Positions 31,990 to 40,090 of a stretch of 41,938 nt of DNA are shown here, in pieces. The position numbers and the translations under genes are program-made. The first letter of the stretch is position 1. Each line of letters starts with the position of its first letter. The notes under the pieces are model-generated. The model did no database searches, was not told the origin of the DNA, and was given only the letters and a program-made list of their open reading frames with translations. Origin of the DNA: JBBIOI01 sp037443425 (lineage in GTDB: Bacteria; Desulfobacterota; BSN033; UBA1163); assembly GCA_037443425.1 (NCBI GenBank), contig JBBIOI010000014.1:1-41938 (forward strand), given 5' to 3'.

Positions 31990-33187
31990 AAAATTATTAT
32001 TACATCTTATCTTGTCATGTATTTTTATTACATTAGCATCCACAAATTATTTAAATGCAAAGGATAAAATACGGATTGGTAATTCTATTGCTTTATCAGG
32101 CCCAAGTGCCCCTGGTGCAATGATGACTCAGATTCGGTCATATGATATGTGGGTTGAAGATGTGAATGCAAAGGGAGGGATTTATGTAAAGGATTTAGGG
32201 AAAAGATTGCCTGTAGAAATTATCAGATATGACGACAAAAGCGATATAGGAACATCAGTAAAACTATTTGAAAAGTTAATTTTAGATGATAAGGTCGATT
32301 TTGTTTTTCCTCCCTGGGGGACTGCATGGCACTTTGCTATTGCTCCCCTTACGACTAAATATAGGACCCCTGTGCTTGGACCAACTGTTTCATCATTGAA
32401 GCTCAAAGAAATGGTACATAACATTCCTTATATGTTTATAACACTGAATCAACCTTGGGATCATGGAGGAGTGCTTGTAGATCTGTGTCTCGAAGTAGGA
32501 GTTAAGAAGGCAGCGGTTATACATCATACTGATCTTCATGGTATAGAGATGGCAACTTCCATTGTTCCAATGTTAGTCGGCAAGGGAGTTGATGTCCTTC
32601 TCTATAAGAGTTTTCCAGCTGGCGTTAAAGATCTCTCCCCATTGCTTAAAGAGATTAAACCTCTTGGAGTGGATGCCCTAATTGCAGCCGCCTATCCGCC
32701 AGAAAACTGGCTAATGGTTGAACAGATGATAACAATTGGATTAAATCCAAAGCTCTTCTTCTCATCGGTTGGAATTGCCTATCCATCCTTTAGAGATAAA
32801 TTCGGTGCCGAAGCAGTGGAGGGTGTAATGGGAACCGGTGTTTGGAATCCAAAACTTTCTCCTGCTGCAAAAGAATGGTTTGATCGCTACACAAAGCGAT
32901 GGGGAGTCGAACCTGATCGGTGGGGAACTGCACAGAGCTATGCTGCATGTCAAATTCTGGAGAAAGCCATTGAGATAGCAGGAACACTTGATCCGACAAA
33001 AGTAAGAGATGCAATTGCAAGGGAGACATTTGATACTGTTCTTGGCCGAATAAAATTTGAAAATCAGTTTGCTAAAGGTTGGCCTGGACACGTAGGTCAG
33101 TGGCAGAAGGGGGAGTTTATGGTTGTAGATAAAGCAACACGACAGGCTAAACCAATATACCCAAAGCCTGAGTGGCCTAAAAAGTAA
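31979..33187 (+). CDS. Periplasmic substrate-binding protein, branched-chain amino acid ABC type
   Basis: This protein of about 402 residues has a signal peptide (MKHKKLLLHLILSCIFITLA), cleaved probably after LNA near residue 28. The mature part is a Peripla_BP_6/LivK-like fold: KIRIGNSIALSGPSAPGAMMT, VEIIRYDDKSDIGTSVKLFEKLI, then SYAACQILEKAIEIAGTLDPTKVRDAI near the end. The ATG at 31979 is chosen because GAGGAGGGAG precedes it and the signal peptide starts there. An in-frame GTG at 31961 would overlap that site. It heads the ABC importer cluster. Relatives bind aromatic acids, amides or amino acids; the ligand here is unknown. Confidence 0.93.
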   Translation: MKHKKLLLHLILSCIFITLASTNYLNAKDKIRIGNSIALSGPSAPGAMMTQIRSYDMWVEDVNAKGGIYVKDLGKRLPVEIIRYDDKSDIGTSVKLFEKLILDDKVDFVFPPWGTAWHFAIAPLTTKYRTPVLGPTVSSLKLKEMVHNIPYMFITLNQPWDHGGVLVDLCLEVGVKKAAVIHHTDLHGIEMATSIVPMLVGKGVDVLLYKSFPAGVKDLSPLLKEIKPLGVDALIAAAYPPENWLMVEQMITIGLNPKLFFSSVGIAYPSFRDKFGAEAVEGVMGTGVWNPKLSPAAKEWFDRYTKRWGVEPDRWGTAQSYAACQILEKAIEIAGTLDPTKVRDAIARETFDTVLGRIKFENQFAKGWPGHVGQWQKGEFMVVDKATRQAKPIYPKPEWPKK

Positions 33188-33198
33188 TAGCTTAAAAG

Positions 33199-33268
33199 TC
33201 TGGCTGTCTAAAAAAGATATTTTTAAGATTTAATCTTTTATAAATTCAACTTTTCTTAGACAGCCAGA
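33199..33268 (+). repeat. Long-loop hairpin between the binding-protein and permease genes
   Basis: A 13-bp perfect stem pairs TCTGGCTGTCTAA (33199-33211) with TTAGACAGCCAGA (33256-33268) around a 44-base AT-rich loop. There is no T-tract. The position fits an mRNA-stabilising or partial-termination element that leaves more binding protein than permease. Confidence 0.6.
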
Positions 33269-33298
33269 AAATTCTTTGCTTAAGCGAAAAGTGGTTTT

Positions 33299-34168
33299 AT
33301 GTTTGAAGCAATATTAAACATTGTTATTGCAGGTTTAATCATGGGGGGTATCTATGCCCTCATAGCTGTGGGACTAAGCCTTCAGTATGGTGTTGGACGA
33401 GTATTAAACATTTCTCATGGAGAGTTTATTATGCTTGGGGCTTTTGGCGCTTGGTCCCTATTTACTCTTCTTGGACTAAGTCCATTGCTTTCCTTAATCA
33501 TTTGTGGTCCTTTTCTTTTCATTTTTGGATTTTTGATCCACCGAACCCTTTTTCAATACCTGAGAGACAAATCAGAATCAATAGGTATTTTTGCTGATAA
33601 ATCATTATTAGCATCCTTTGGCCTCCTTTTTATAATTCAGAATATAGCATTAATAATATGGAAGGCTGATTTGAGAGGATACTCATACCTAAACTTTCCT
33701 GTAAGTATTTTAGGAGCTGTTTTTACCGCCAATAGATTAGTTGCTTTATTTTTCTCTGTTGTAATAAGCTTAGTTTTTTATCTTTTCCTTACATATACAC
33801 GTATGGGTAAGGCGATTAGGGCTTCGGCTGAAGATCCACTGACAGCTCAAATAATGGGGGTAAATATCCATCGAATGTTAGCTATCTGTTTTGGTCTTGG
33901 TGCATTAATGGCAGGATTTGCTGGTCCTCTTATCAGTATGATGTATGAGATCCAACCTACAATGGGAATAGAGTATACAATTATTGCTATAATTGTAGTA
34001 GTTCTGGGTGGATTGGGTAGTATAACCGGTAGTTTGATCGGAGGTTTCTCATTAGGTCTTGTGGGTAGTATTGTAACTTATATTGATCCCGGTTTATCCC
34101 TAATTGCTTACTATGTGATTTTTATATTATTGCTCCTTATAAGACCTACGGGTATTTTAGGGAAATAG
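33299..34168 (+). CDS. livH: ABC importer permease, LivH type
   Basis: This 289-residue inner-membrane permease has about eight transmembrane segments. It shows the LivH signatures GGIYALIAVGLSLQYGVGRVLNISHGEFIMLGAFGAW at the N terminus, the EAA-like loop GKAIRASAEDPLTAQIMGVNIHRM near residue 180, and VVLGGLGSITGSLIGGFSLGLVGSIV towards the end. It pairs with the LivM-type permease that starts 2 bases after its stop. The ribosome-binding site is weak (AAGTGG). It is part of a five-gene importer. Confidence 0.93.
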   Translation: MFEAILNIVIAGLIMGGIYALIAVGLSLQYGVGRVLNISHGEFIMLGAFGAWSLFTLLGLSPLLSLIICGPFLFIFGFLIHRTLFQYLRDKSESIGIFADKSLLASFGLLFIIQNIALIIWKADLRGYSYLNFPVSILGAVFTANRLVALFFSVVISLVFYLFLTYTRMGKAIRASAEDPLTAQIMGVNIHRMLAICFGLGALMAGFAGPLISMMYEIQPTMGIEYTIIAIIVVVLGGLGSITGSLIGGFSLGLVGSIVTYIDPGLSLIAYYVIFILLLLIRPTGILGK

Positions 34169-34170
34169 AT

Positions 34171-35121
34171 ATGGCAATTATTAAAGTTATCACTAAAAGA
34201 CCTTTCAAATTTGTTGGAATTATTTTAGCCCTCTTTTTATTGGCTCTCCTGCCTTTTTATGCTAAACCATATCCTGTGATATCACTGACAAATATTTTAA
34301 TGTATATTACTCTCACCCTGAGTTGGGTAATCTTCTCCGGTCCTACTCATTATATCTCATTGGCCTCAGCAGCCTTTTTTGGAACTGGTATATATACATC
34401 AGCCCTGTTGGGTAAAATCTTACCCTTGCCTGCTGTTGTCATATCAGGTGGTCTTGCAAGTTTTTTACTTGCAATTTTTATAGGCCTCCTAACTCTGAGA
34501 TTAAGAGGAATGTATTTCATAATATTTACCTTTTCGGTAAGCGAACTCATCAGACATTTCCTCTTGTGGTGGGAGACAAATATGACAGGTACGGTCGGCA
34601 GGTGGGTAGTCATGGTGAGCCACAACACTGTTTATCATGTAATCCTAACTATTTTTGTGATCACCATTCTTATAGCTTACATCATAAGAAGGTCTCGGCT
34701 TGGATTGGCTTTGAGGTGTATAGGAGAACAAGAAGAGGCTGCGACTCATATAGGAATAAACTCTACTCTGATTAAAACGTTTACTTTTGCTATTAGTGCT
34801 TTATTTATGGGTTCAACAGGAGCAATCATGGCAACAAGATGGACATATATTGATCCAAGAATCGCATTTGATCCTCATATTTCTTTTATGCCGGTTTTGA
34901 TGGCCATATTTGGTGGCACTTTAAAGCTCTACGGCCCTATCCTTGGAGCTTCGTTGTTCGCCTATTTAGAGGAAATTCTTACAACGAAGTTCCCTTACTA
35001 TTATATGCTTTTCTTTGGTATTATATTGATTATTGTTATTCTATTCTTACCTAATGGCCTTTTAGGGCTTGTACAAAAAGGGTCAATAGGAGGTTCTCGA
35101 GGCCAGAATGAAAATTCTTGA
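34171..35121 (+). CDS. livM: ABC importer permease, LivM type
   Basis: This 316-residue inner-membrane permease has many hydrophobic segments. It has the LivM features GPTHYISLASAAFFGTGIYTSALL, TLRLRGMYFIIFTFSVSELIRH and the cytoplasmic loop SRLGLALRCIGEQEEAATHIGINSTLIK. The C-terminal segment FGGTLKLYGPILGASLFAYLEEIL is also typical. It partners the LivH-type permease. Its last 14 bases overlap the start of the livG-type gene, whose AGGAGG site lies inside it, so translation is coupled. Confidence 0.93.
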   Translation: MAIIKVITKRPFKFVGIILALFLLALLPFYAKPYPVISLTNILMYITLTLSWVIFSGPTHYISLASAAFFGTGIYTSALLGKILPLPAVVISGGLASFLLAIFIGLLTLRLRGMYFIIFTFSVSELIRHFLLWWETNMTGTVGRWVVMVSHNTVYHVILTIFVITILIAYIIRRSRLGLALRCIGEQEEAATHIGINSTLIKTFTFAISALFMGSTGAIMATRWTYIDPRIAFDPHISFMPVLMAIFGGTLKLYGPILGASLFAYLEEILTTKFPYYYMLFFGIILIIVILFLPNGLLGLVQKGSIGGSRGQNENS

Positions 35122-35827
35122 AGGGGAAAAAGTTTCGAAATACTTCGGGGGATTGGCAGCCCTAAATCAGGTTGATTTTGAAATCGAACAAGGGGAAGTT
35201 TTGGGATTAATAGGTCCAAACGGTGCTGGCAAAACAACACTTTTTAACCTTATCTCTGGCTTTTTACCAATAACCTCAGGAGAGATAAGATATAAAGGAG
35301 AAAAAATTAATGGCCTTGGTCCTCATCAAATCTGTAGAAAGGGTATCGCAAGAACCTTTCAATCAACAAAACTTTTTTCCACCATGACTGTTTTTGAGAA
35401 TGTTATTGCAGCTTCACTATTTGGAACAAAAAGGCCTATATCCTCATCCCAAGCAGAAAAAGAGGCAATAGATTTACTGGATTTTGTAGGATTATCATCA
35501 TTCAGAATGATGCTGGCTAAAGACCTTCCGGTCGGCCCGCAAAAACGTCTTGAAATTGCAAGGGCGCTGGCTACAAAACCTGAGCTAATCATGTTTGATG
35601 AGATAATGGCTGGGTTAAATCCTGTTGAAATTACCCAGTCAATGGAACTTATATCAAAGATTCGGAAAAGAGGAATAACAATCTTCATGATCGAACATGT
35701 AATGAAAGCAATCATGGGTGTATGTGATCGGATTATGGTACTACACCATGGCAGTAAGATCGAAGAAGGAAGGCCTGAAGAGATTGCAAAAAGCCCAAAA
35801 GTGATCGAAATATATTTAGGGGAATAA
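35108..35827 (+). CDS. livG: ABC importer ATPase, LivG type
   Basis: This 239-residue ATPase has Walker A GPNGAGKTT, the LivG-specific stretch GIARTFQSTKLFSTMTVFENV and Walker B ELIMFDE followed by IMAGLNPVE. The signature motif reads LPVGPQKRLEIARAL rather than LSGGQ. I believe this variant is common in one subgroup of this family, so it is not proof of inactivity. The switch histidine is in MIEHVM. It energises import together with the LivF-type ATPase, which follows after 4 bases. Confidence 0.93.
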   Translation: MKILEGEKVSKYFGGLAALNQVDFEIEQGEVLGLIGPNGAGKTTLFNLISGFLPITSGEIRYKGEKINGLGPHQICRKGIARTFQSTKLFSTMTVFENVIAASLFGTKRPISSSQAEKEAIDLLDFVGLSSFRMMLAKDLPVGPQKRLEIARALATKPELIMFDEIMAGLNPVEITQSMELISKIRKRGITIFMIEHVMKAIMGVCDRIMVLHHGSKIEEGRPEEIAKSPKVIEIYLGE

Positions 35828-35831
35828 ACTC

Positions 35832-36536
35832 ATGTTAGAGGTAAATAATATTGATGCCTTTTATGGGAAAATTCAAGCCCTTTGGGATGTCTCCTTAAAA
35901 ATCAATATAAGAGAAATAGTAGCAATAGTAGGTTCAAATGGAGCTGGTAAAACTACACTTCTAAATATCATATTCGGTTTACTTCGGCCTACATCTGGTA
36001 TTGTTAAGTTTATGGGAAAGCAGATAGATAGATTACCACCTTACCAAATTGGAAAGTTAGGTATCTCTTATATTCCAGAAGGTGGTAGACTTTTTAAGGA
36101 AATGACCGTACTTGAAAACTTAGAGATGGGGGCCTACATAGATGAGGCATGGAATAAGAGGCAGGAGATGCTCAATAATGTTTATAATCTTTTTCCAAGG
36201 TTGAGGGAGAGAAAGAAACAATTGGTTGGGACACTAAGTGGTGGTGAACGACAAATGGTAGCCATTGGACGGGCTTTAATGTCAAGACCAAGGTTTTGTA
36301 TTTTTGACGAACCTTCATATGGGCTTGCCCCACTATTGGTAAAAGAGATATTCCATATCATTCAGGAACTTCACAAACAAGGGATTGCCATCTTACTGGT
36401 TGAACAGAATGTGCATCAAACATTAGAGATATCAGATCGGGCATATGTAATTGAAAATGGTAGAATCGTCCTGGAAGGTGAAAGTAAATCGCTTTTACAA
36501 AATGACCATGTAAAAAAAGCCTATTTAGGATTATAA
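35832..36536 (+). CDS. livF: ABC importer ATPase, LivF type
   Basis: This 234-residue ATPase has Walker A GSNGAGKTT, the LivF-type block GISYIPEGGRLFKEMTVLENLEMGAY, a standard signature LSGGERQMVAIGRAL, Walker B FCIFDEPSYGLAP and the switch LVEQNVHQTL. It forms the nucleotide-binding pair with the LivG-type protein. It is the last gene of the importer and is followed 22 bases later by the carboxyltransferase gene. Importer and carboxylase are therefore in one transcript. Confidence 0.94.
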   Translation: MLEVNNIDAFYGKIQALWDVSLKINIREIVAIVGSNGAGKTTLLNIIFGLLRPTSGIVKFMGKQIDRLPPYQIGKLGISYIPEGGRLFKEMTVLENLEMGAYIDEAWNKRQEMLNNVYNLFPRLRERKKQLVGTLSGGERQMVAIGRALMSRPRFCIFDEPSYGLAPLLVKEIFHIIQELHKQGIAILLVEQNVHQTLEISDRAYVIENGRIVLEGESKSLLQNDHVKKAYLGL

Positions 36537-36558
36537 TTTTAATGGAGTTCGATTAACT

Positions 36559-38334
36559 ATGAGTGAAAAAATTGATTTTGTAGACCAAACATTACGAGAC
36601 GCTCAGCAAAGTCTCTGGGGTTACATGATGAGGACTGACCATATGACACCTATTGCAGAGACGATGGATAGGATTGGCTACAGGGCTATTGCAACAGTTG
36701 GTAGTCAAGCTTTTACAGTCCAAGTTCGGAACCTCAACGAAGATCCATGGGAGAGAATTCGAATTCTCTCTAAATTGATAAAGAAGACTCCTCTTCGCGG
36801 TTCTTACCAAATTGGGAGTCTTTCTTCGTTCGATCTCACAACCCCAAGAGAAATCATATCTTTATGGATAAAAAGATCTGTTGCTAATGGTATAAAAAGC
36901 TTCTGGATTTGTGATTATCAATATGATATGGAGAAGTTCATATATTTTGCTCGAATTGCTAAGGCAGAAGGGGCTGAAGTTGTTCCAGCCCTAATGTATA
37001 CCTCAAGTCCATTTCATACGAATCAATATTGGGCACAAAAGACTCGCAGATTACTTGAAGCAAAGGAGTTTATTGATAGGATTATGATCGAAGATGCCTC
37101 AGGAATTATTACGCCTGAGGAGACACGGCAATTGGTCTTGACTGTTTTAAAGAACTGCGAAGGAATACCTCTTGAGTTTCATTCTCATTGTAACTCAGGA
37201 CTTGCTCCTTTATGTTATTTAGAGGCGATTAAGTGCGGTGTAAGAACACTTCACACAGCTGTTTCTCCCTTGGCTAATGGAACTTCTCTTCCAGCCATAG
37301 AGACAATTTTAAGAAATGCCCAGCGATTGGGTTTTACTTCAGATCTGGATGAAGATGCGCTAAAGGAGGTTTCCTCCTATTTCAGAAAAATAGCAGAAAA
37401 AGAAGGATTACCTATCGGGGTTCCAATGGAGTATGACCTTTTTTATCTTGAGCATCAAATCCCTGGGGGGATGATGACCAATCTTACGAGGCAGTTAAGG
37501 GAAGTAGGAATGGAGGGCAGGCTACAAGAGATTCTTGAGGAGGTAGTTCGAGTCCGAAAGGAGCTTGGCTATCCAGTAATGGCAACACCATATTCTCAAA
37601 TTGTAGGTGCACAGGCAGTTGACAATGTAATTTCAGGTGAAAGGTATAAAAATATTACAGATGAAATAATAAAGTATGTTTTAGGTTACTATGGAGAGCC
37701 CGCAGGTCCGATAGATGGTAAGTTGCTCGAAAAGGTGATGAATTTGCCAAGAACAAAAGAATTTCTTAATTGGAAGCCTGAAGGTTATGAAAAGTCAATT
37801 GAAGAGTTTCGTAAAGAATTGGGACCAGAGCTTTCAGATGATGAACTTTTAATTAAGTTTTTGATCCCTGGAAAACCCATAAAACAAAAAGAGCTAAAGA
37901 GAGAGGTTTCAGTTCCTTTAACCCCAAAGCCGAAGGAAAAGCCTTCTATGATTGAATCTTTTGAGTTTCCTAAGGAGTTTAAGGTAGAAGTAGATGGTGA
38001 AGTCTTTAACGTGAAAGTCTCTCCTGTGTGGAACGGAGAAGAAACTAATAGCGAACCTTTGCTAACCTCGATTAAGCCTTCAGCAAATCAAAAGACATCA
38101 AAGTCATTAAAGGAAATCCCATCTGGAGCAATATTATCCGGAATTGCAGGACTTGTGCTTTCGATAGAAGTAAAACCTGGAACTCGGGTCAATGAAGGCG
38201 ATTTGGTGGCAATTATAGAGGCAATGAAGATGAGAAGACGTATCAACTCACCTCACAGTGGGGTGGTAAAGGAGATTTTAGCTCGGGAAGGTGAAATCGT
38301 CTCCCCTGAAGATATTATTATGGTAATTGAATAG
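36559..38334 (+). CDS. Carboxyltransferase-biotinyl subunit, divergent OadA/pyruvate carboxylase B type
   Basis: This 591-residue protein has an N-terminal DRE-TIM carboxyltransferase domain (FVDQTLRDAQQSLWGYMMRT, metal site FHSHCNSG with H208 and H210), a conserved PYC/OADA domain (PGGMMTNLTRQLREVGM, TPYSQIVGAQAVDNVISGERY), a proline-rich linker, and a C-terminal biotinyl domain with EAMKM (K557). In pyruvate carboxylase and OadA, a carboxylated lysine in IKDMAGLL completes the metal site. Here the block reads MIEDASGII, with E178 instead. The acceptor is therefore probably not pyruvate or oxaloacetate in the ordinary way. It pairs with the biotin carboxylase at 40091-41578. Confidence 0.88.
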   Translation: MSEKIDFVDQTLRDAQQSLWGYMMRTDHMTPIAETMDRIGYRAIATVGSQAFTVQVRNLNEDPWERIRILSKLIKKTPLRGSYQIGSLSSFDLTTPREIISLWIKRSVANGIKSFWICDYQYDMEKFIYFARIAKAEGAEVVPALMYTSSPFHTNQYWAQKTRRLLEAKEFIDRIMIEDASGIITPEETRQLVLTVLKNCEGIPLEFHSHCNSGLAPLCYLEAIKCGVRTLHTAVSPLANGTSLPAIETILRNAQRLGFTSDLDEDALKEVSSYFRKIAEKEGLPIGVPMEYDLFYLEHQIPGGMMTNLTRQLREVGMEGRLQEILEEVVRVRKELGYPVMATPYSQIVGAQAVDNVISGERYKNITDEIIKYVLGYYGEPAGPIDGKLLEKVMNLPRTKEFLNWKPEGYEKSIEEFRKELGPELSDDELLIKFLIPGKPIKQKELKREVSVPLTPKPKEKPSMIESFEFPKEFKVEVDGEVFNVKVSPVWNGEETNSEPLLTSIKPSANQKTSKSLKEIPSGAILSGIAGLVLSIEVKPGTRVNEGDLVAIIEAMKMRRRINSPHSGVVKEILAREGEIVSPEDIIMVIE

Positions 38335-38375
38335 TTTTTATAAAAGAACTTCAAATAAAAAGGAGGAAAATTAAA

Positions 38376-40052
38376 ATGTTAAGATCGGCTTATGACCTAT
38401 CTTTTTATGAATTTGATGATGAAAGAGATCTTCAGGTTTATGAAGTATTTTTATGTGATCTTGTTCATGGTAAACCTCCTATGAAACCTCTTTATCTTGG
38501 TATTGGTTGGTACTGGTATGTCTCTGCAATTGCATATGCTGCAGAAACATTACATCTTCCAACAACAAAGGGCTGGGGTTATCGAGTCATAGATGGATAT
38601 CTATACCTTACAGCAAGAAGAACAACTCCTGAGGAAGCTAAGAAAAGAGAACCAATATTTAGAGAGAGAATAAAACCTTTTATTGAAAACTTTGATGGTA
38701 TTTGGGATGCCTACAAAAAAGAGTTACTGGAGATGTATAAAAAGGCTAAAGAATCAAGGAATTTGAGAGAATGGGCAGACATTCGAAAATTGACAAATTC
38801 AGAATTACTTCAATTTTTTCTTGATTTTGCTTTTGTAATAAATCGAAAAGAAGCAGAAATCCATTTTATAATGATGATTCCATCTTGTTACATCAATGGC
38901 TTATTCCAACAGATGTGGTATGAAATTTTTGGGACAAATGCTTCAATAGACCCTGAATTTAATAAATTGGTAACAGGATTCGAGAATCAAGACATTCGTA
39001 TATTCAGAATATTATGGCAACTGTCAAGAAAAGCTGTTGCCCTTGGTCTGGAAGATGCTTTTAAATCCAAAGACAATGAAGAAATTTTAAAAGAGCTTGA
39101 AAAATCTGAGACTGGAAAGAGTTGGTTAAAAGAGTTTAAAGAATTTCTGATCGAGCATGGATGGAGGTGTGAAAGGATGCATGCATACGATACCTTTGCT
39201 TGGATTGAAAAACCAAGTTTAGCAATTGGTCCGGTTAAGCAACTAATGAACCAGGAGTCTTTTACTTTTGATATTGAAAGAGAGCGTATCGTTAAAGAGA
39301 GAGAGAAACTCGAGAACGAGATCATAAATAAGGTACCTTTTGAGCAGAGGGATTGGTTTAGAGTACTTCTAAAGGCTGCACAGACAACCGGTTATTTCAG
39401 TGAAGACCATTCTTATTATTGTGATCTTTATGTTGGTGCAATGGGGCGATGGATTGTAACTGAGCTCGGAAGAAGATTCGCTGAAGCAGGATGTATTGAT
39501 GACCCTGAAGATATTCATTTCTTGCATACTAATGAAATAAGAAAAGTAGCCGTTCAATTGGATGCTAACCTTCGTCCATATGTTGAGAGAAGAAAAAATG
39601 AATGGGAAAGAAGTTGTAAATTAGATCCCCCACCATTCATAGGTAATATTGAGAAGGCAGAGGAGGTGTTAAGAAGTGACCCTACCCTTTTAATATCTAC
39701 TCAACGTCCTGTGATTAGAGAGGACTTAAAGGCAGACCTTTACGGAGCTGCTGCAGCACCTGGTGTTGTGGAAGGGACTGCAAGGGTAATTATGAGTGCA
39801 GATAGGCTTTCAGAACTTAAAAAAGGGGAAATCTTAGTGGCCCCCGGTACATCAACTGCCTGGACACCTGCTTTCAATATAATTAAAGGATTAATTACTG
39901 ATGGAGGAGGTTCGCTTTCTCACCCTGTTATTATGGCTCGGGAATATGGTATACCCTGTATTTCGGGATGTTTAGAGGCTACAAAAAAAATTAAGACAGG
40001 TATGAAGGTTAAGATAGATGGAGATCTGGGGGTTGTTTATATCTTGAAATAG
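38376..40052 (+). CDS. Substrate-binding and swivelling-histidine subunit of a split PEP-synthase-like enzyme
   Basis: This is a 558-residue protein. The C-terminal 100 residues are a PEP-utilising swivelling domain with the phosphorylated histidine H516 (TDGGGSLSHPVIMAREYGIPCISG) and the preceding GEILVAPGTSTAWTPAF. The N-terminal 450 residues are helical and resemble the substrate-binding region of rifampin-phosphotransferase-type enzymes. I see no pyruvate-binding TIM barrel, so the acceptor is probably another small organic molecule. The missing ATP-grasp part is encoded at 29282-30301. The arrangement resembles phenylphosphate synthase subunits 1 and 2, but the CBS-domain subunit 3 is not present. 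AAGGAGG precedes the ATG. Confidence 0.85.
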   Translation: MLRSAYDLSFYEFDDERDLQVYEVFLCDLVHGKPPMKPLYLGIGWYWYVSAIAYAAETLHLPTTKGWGYRVIDGYLYLTARRTTPEEAKKREPIFRERIKPFIENFDGIWDAYKKELLEMYKKAKESRNLREWADIRKLTNSELLQFFLDFAFVINRKEAEIHFIMMIPSCYINGLFQQMWYEIFGTNASIDPEFNKLVTGFENQDIRIFRILWQLSRKAVALGLEDAFKSKDNEEILKELEKSETGKSWLKEFKEFLIEHGWRCERMHAYDTFAWIEKPSLAIGPVKQLMNQESFTFDIERERIVKEREKLENEIINKVPFEQRDWFRVLLKAAQTTGYFSEDHSYYCDLYVGAMGRWIVTELGRRFAEAGCIDDPEDIHFLHTNEIRKVAVQLDANLRPYVERRKNEWERSCKLDPPPFIGNIEKAEEVLRSDPTLLISTQRPVIREDLKADLYGAAAAPGVVEGTARVIMSADRLSELKKGEILVAPGTSTAWTPAFNIIKGLITDGGGSLSHPVIMAREYGIPCISGCLEATKKIKTGMKVKIDGDLGVVYILK

Positions 40053-40090
40053 TAAATTTTGTGTACAAGAATCCTAATAGTGATTCGACA

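Noticed and set aside
35108..35827. Inactive LivG ATPase because the signature is LPVGPQ
   Set aside because: Similar signatures occur in the LivG branch as far as I recall, and Walker A, Walker B and the switch histidine are intact.
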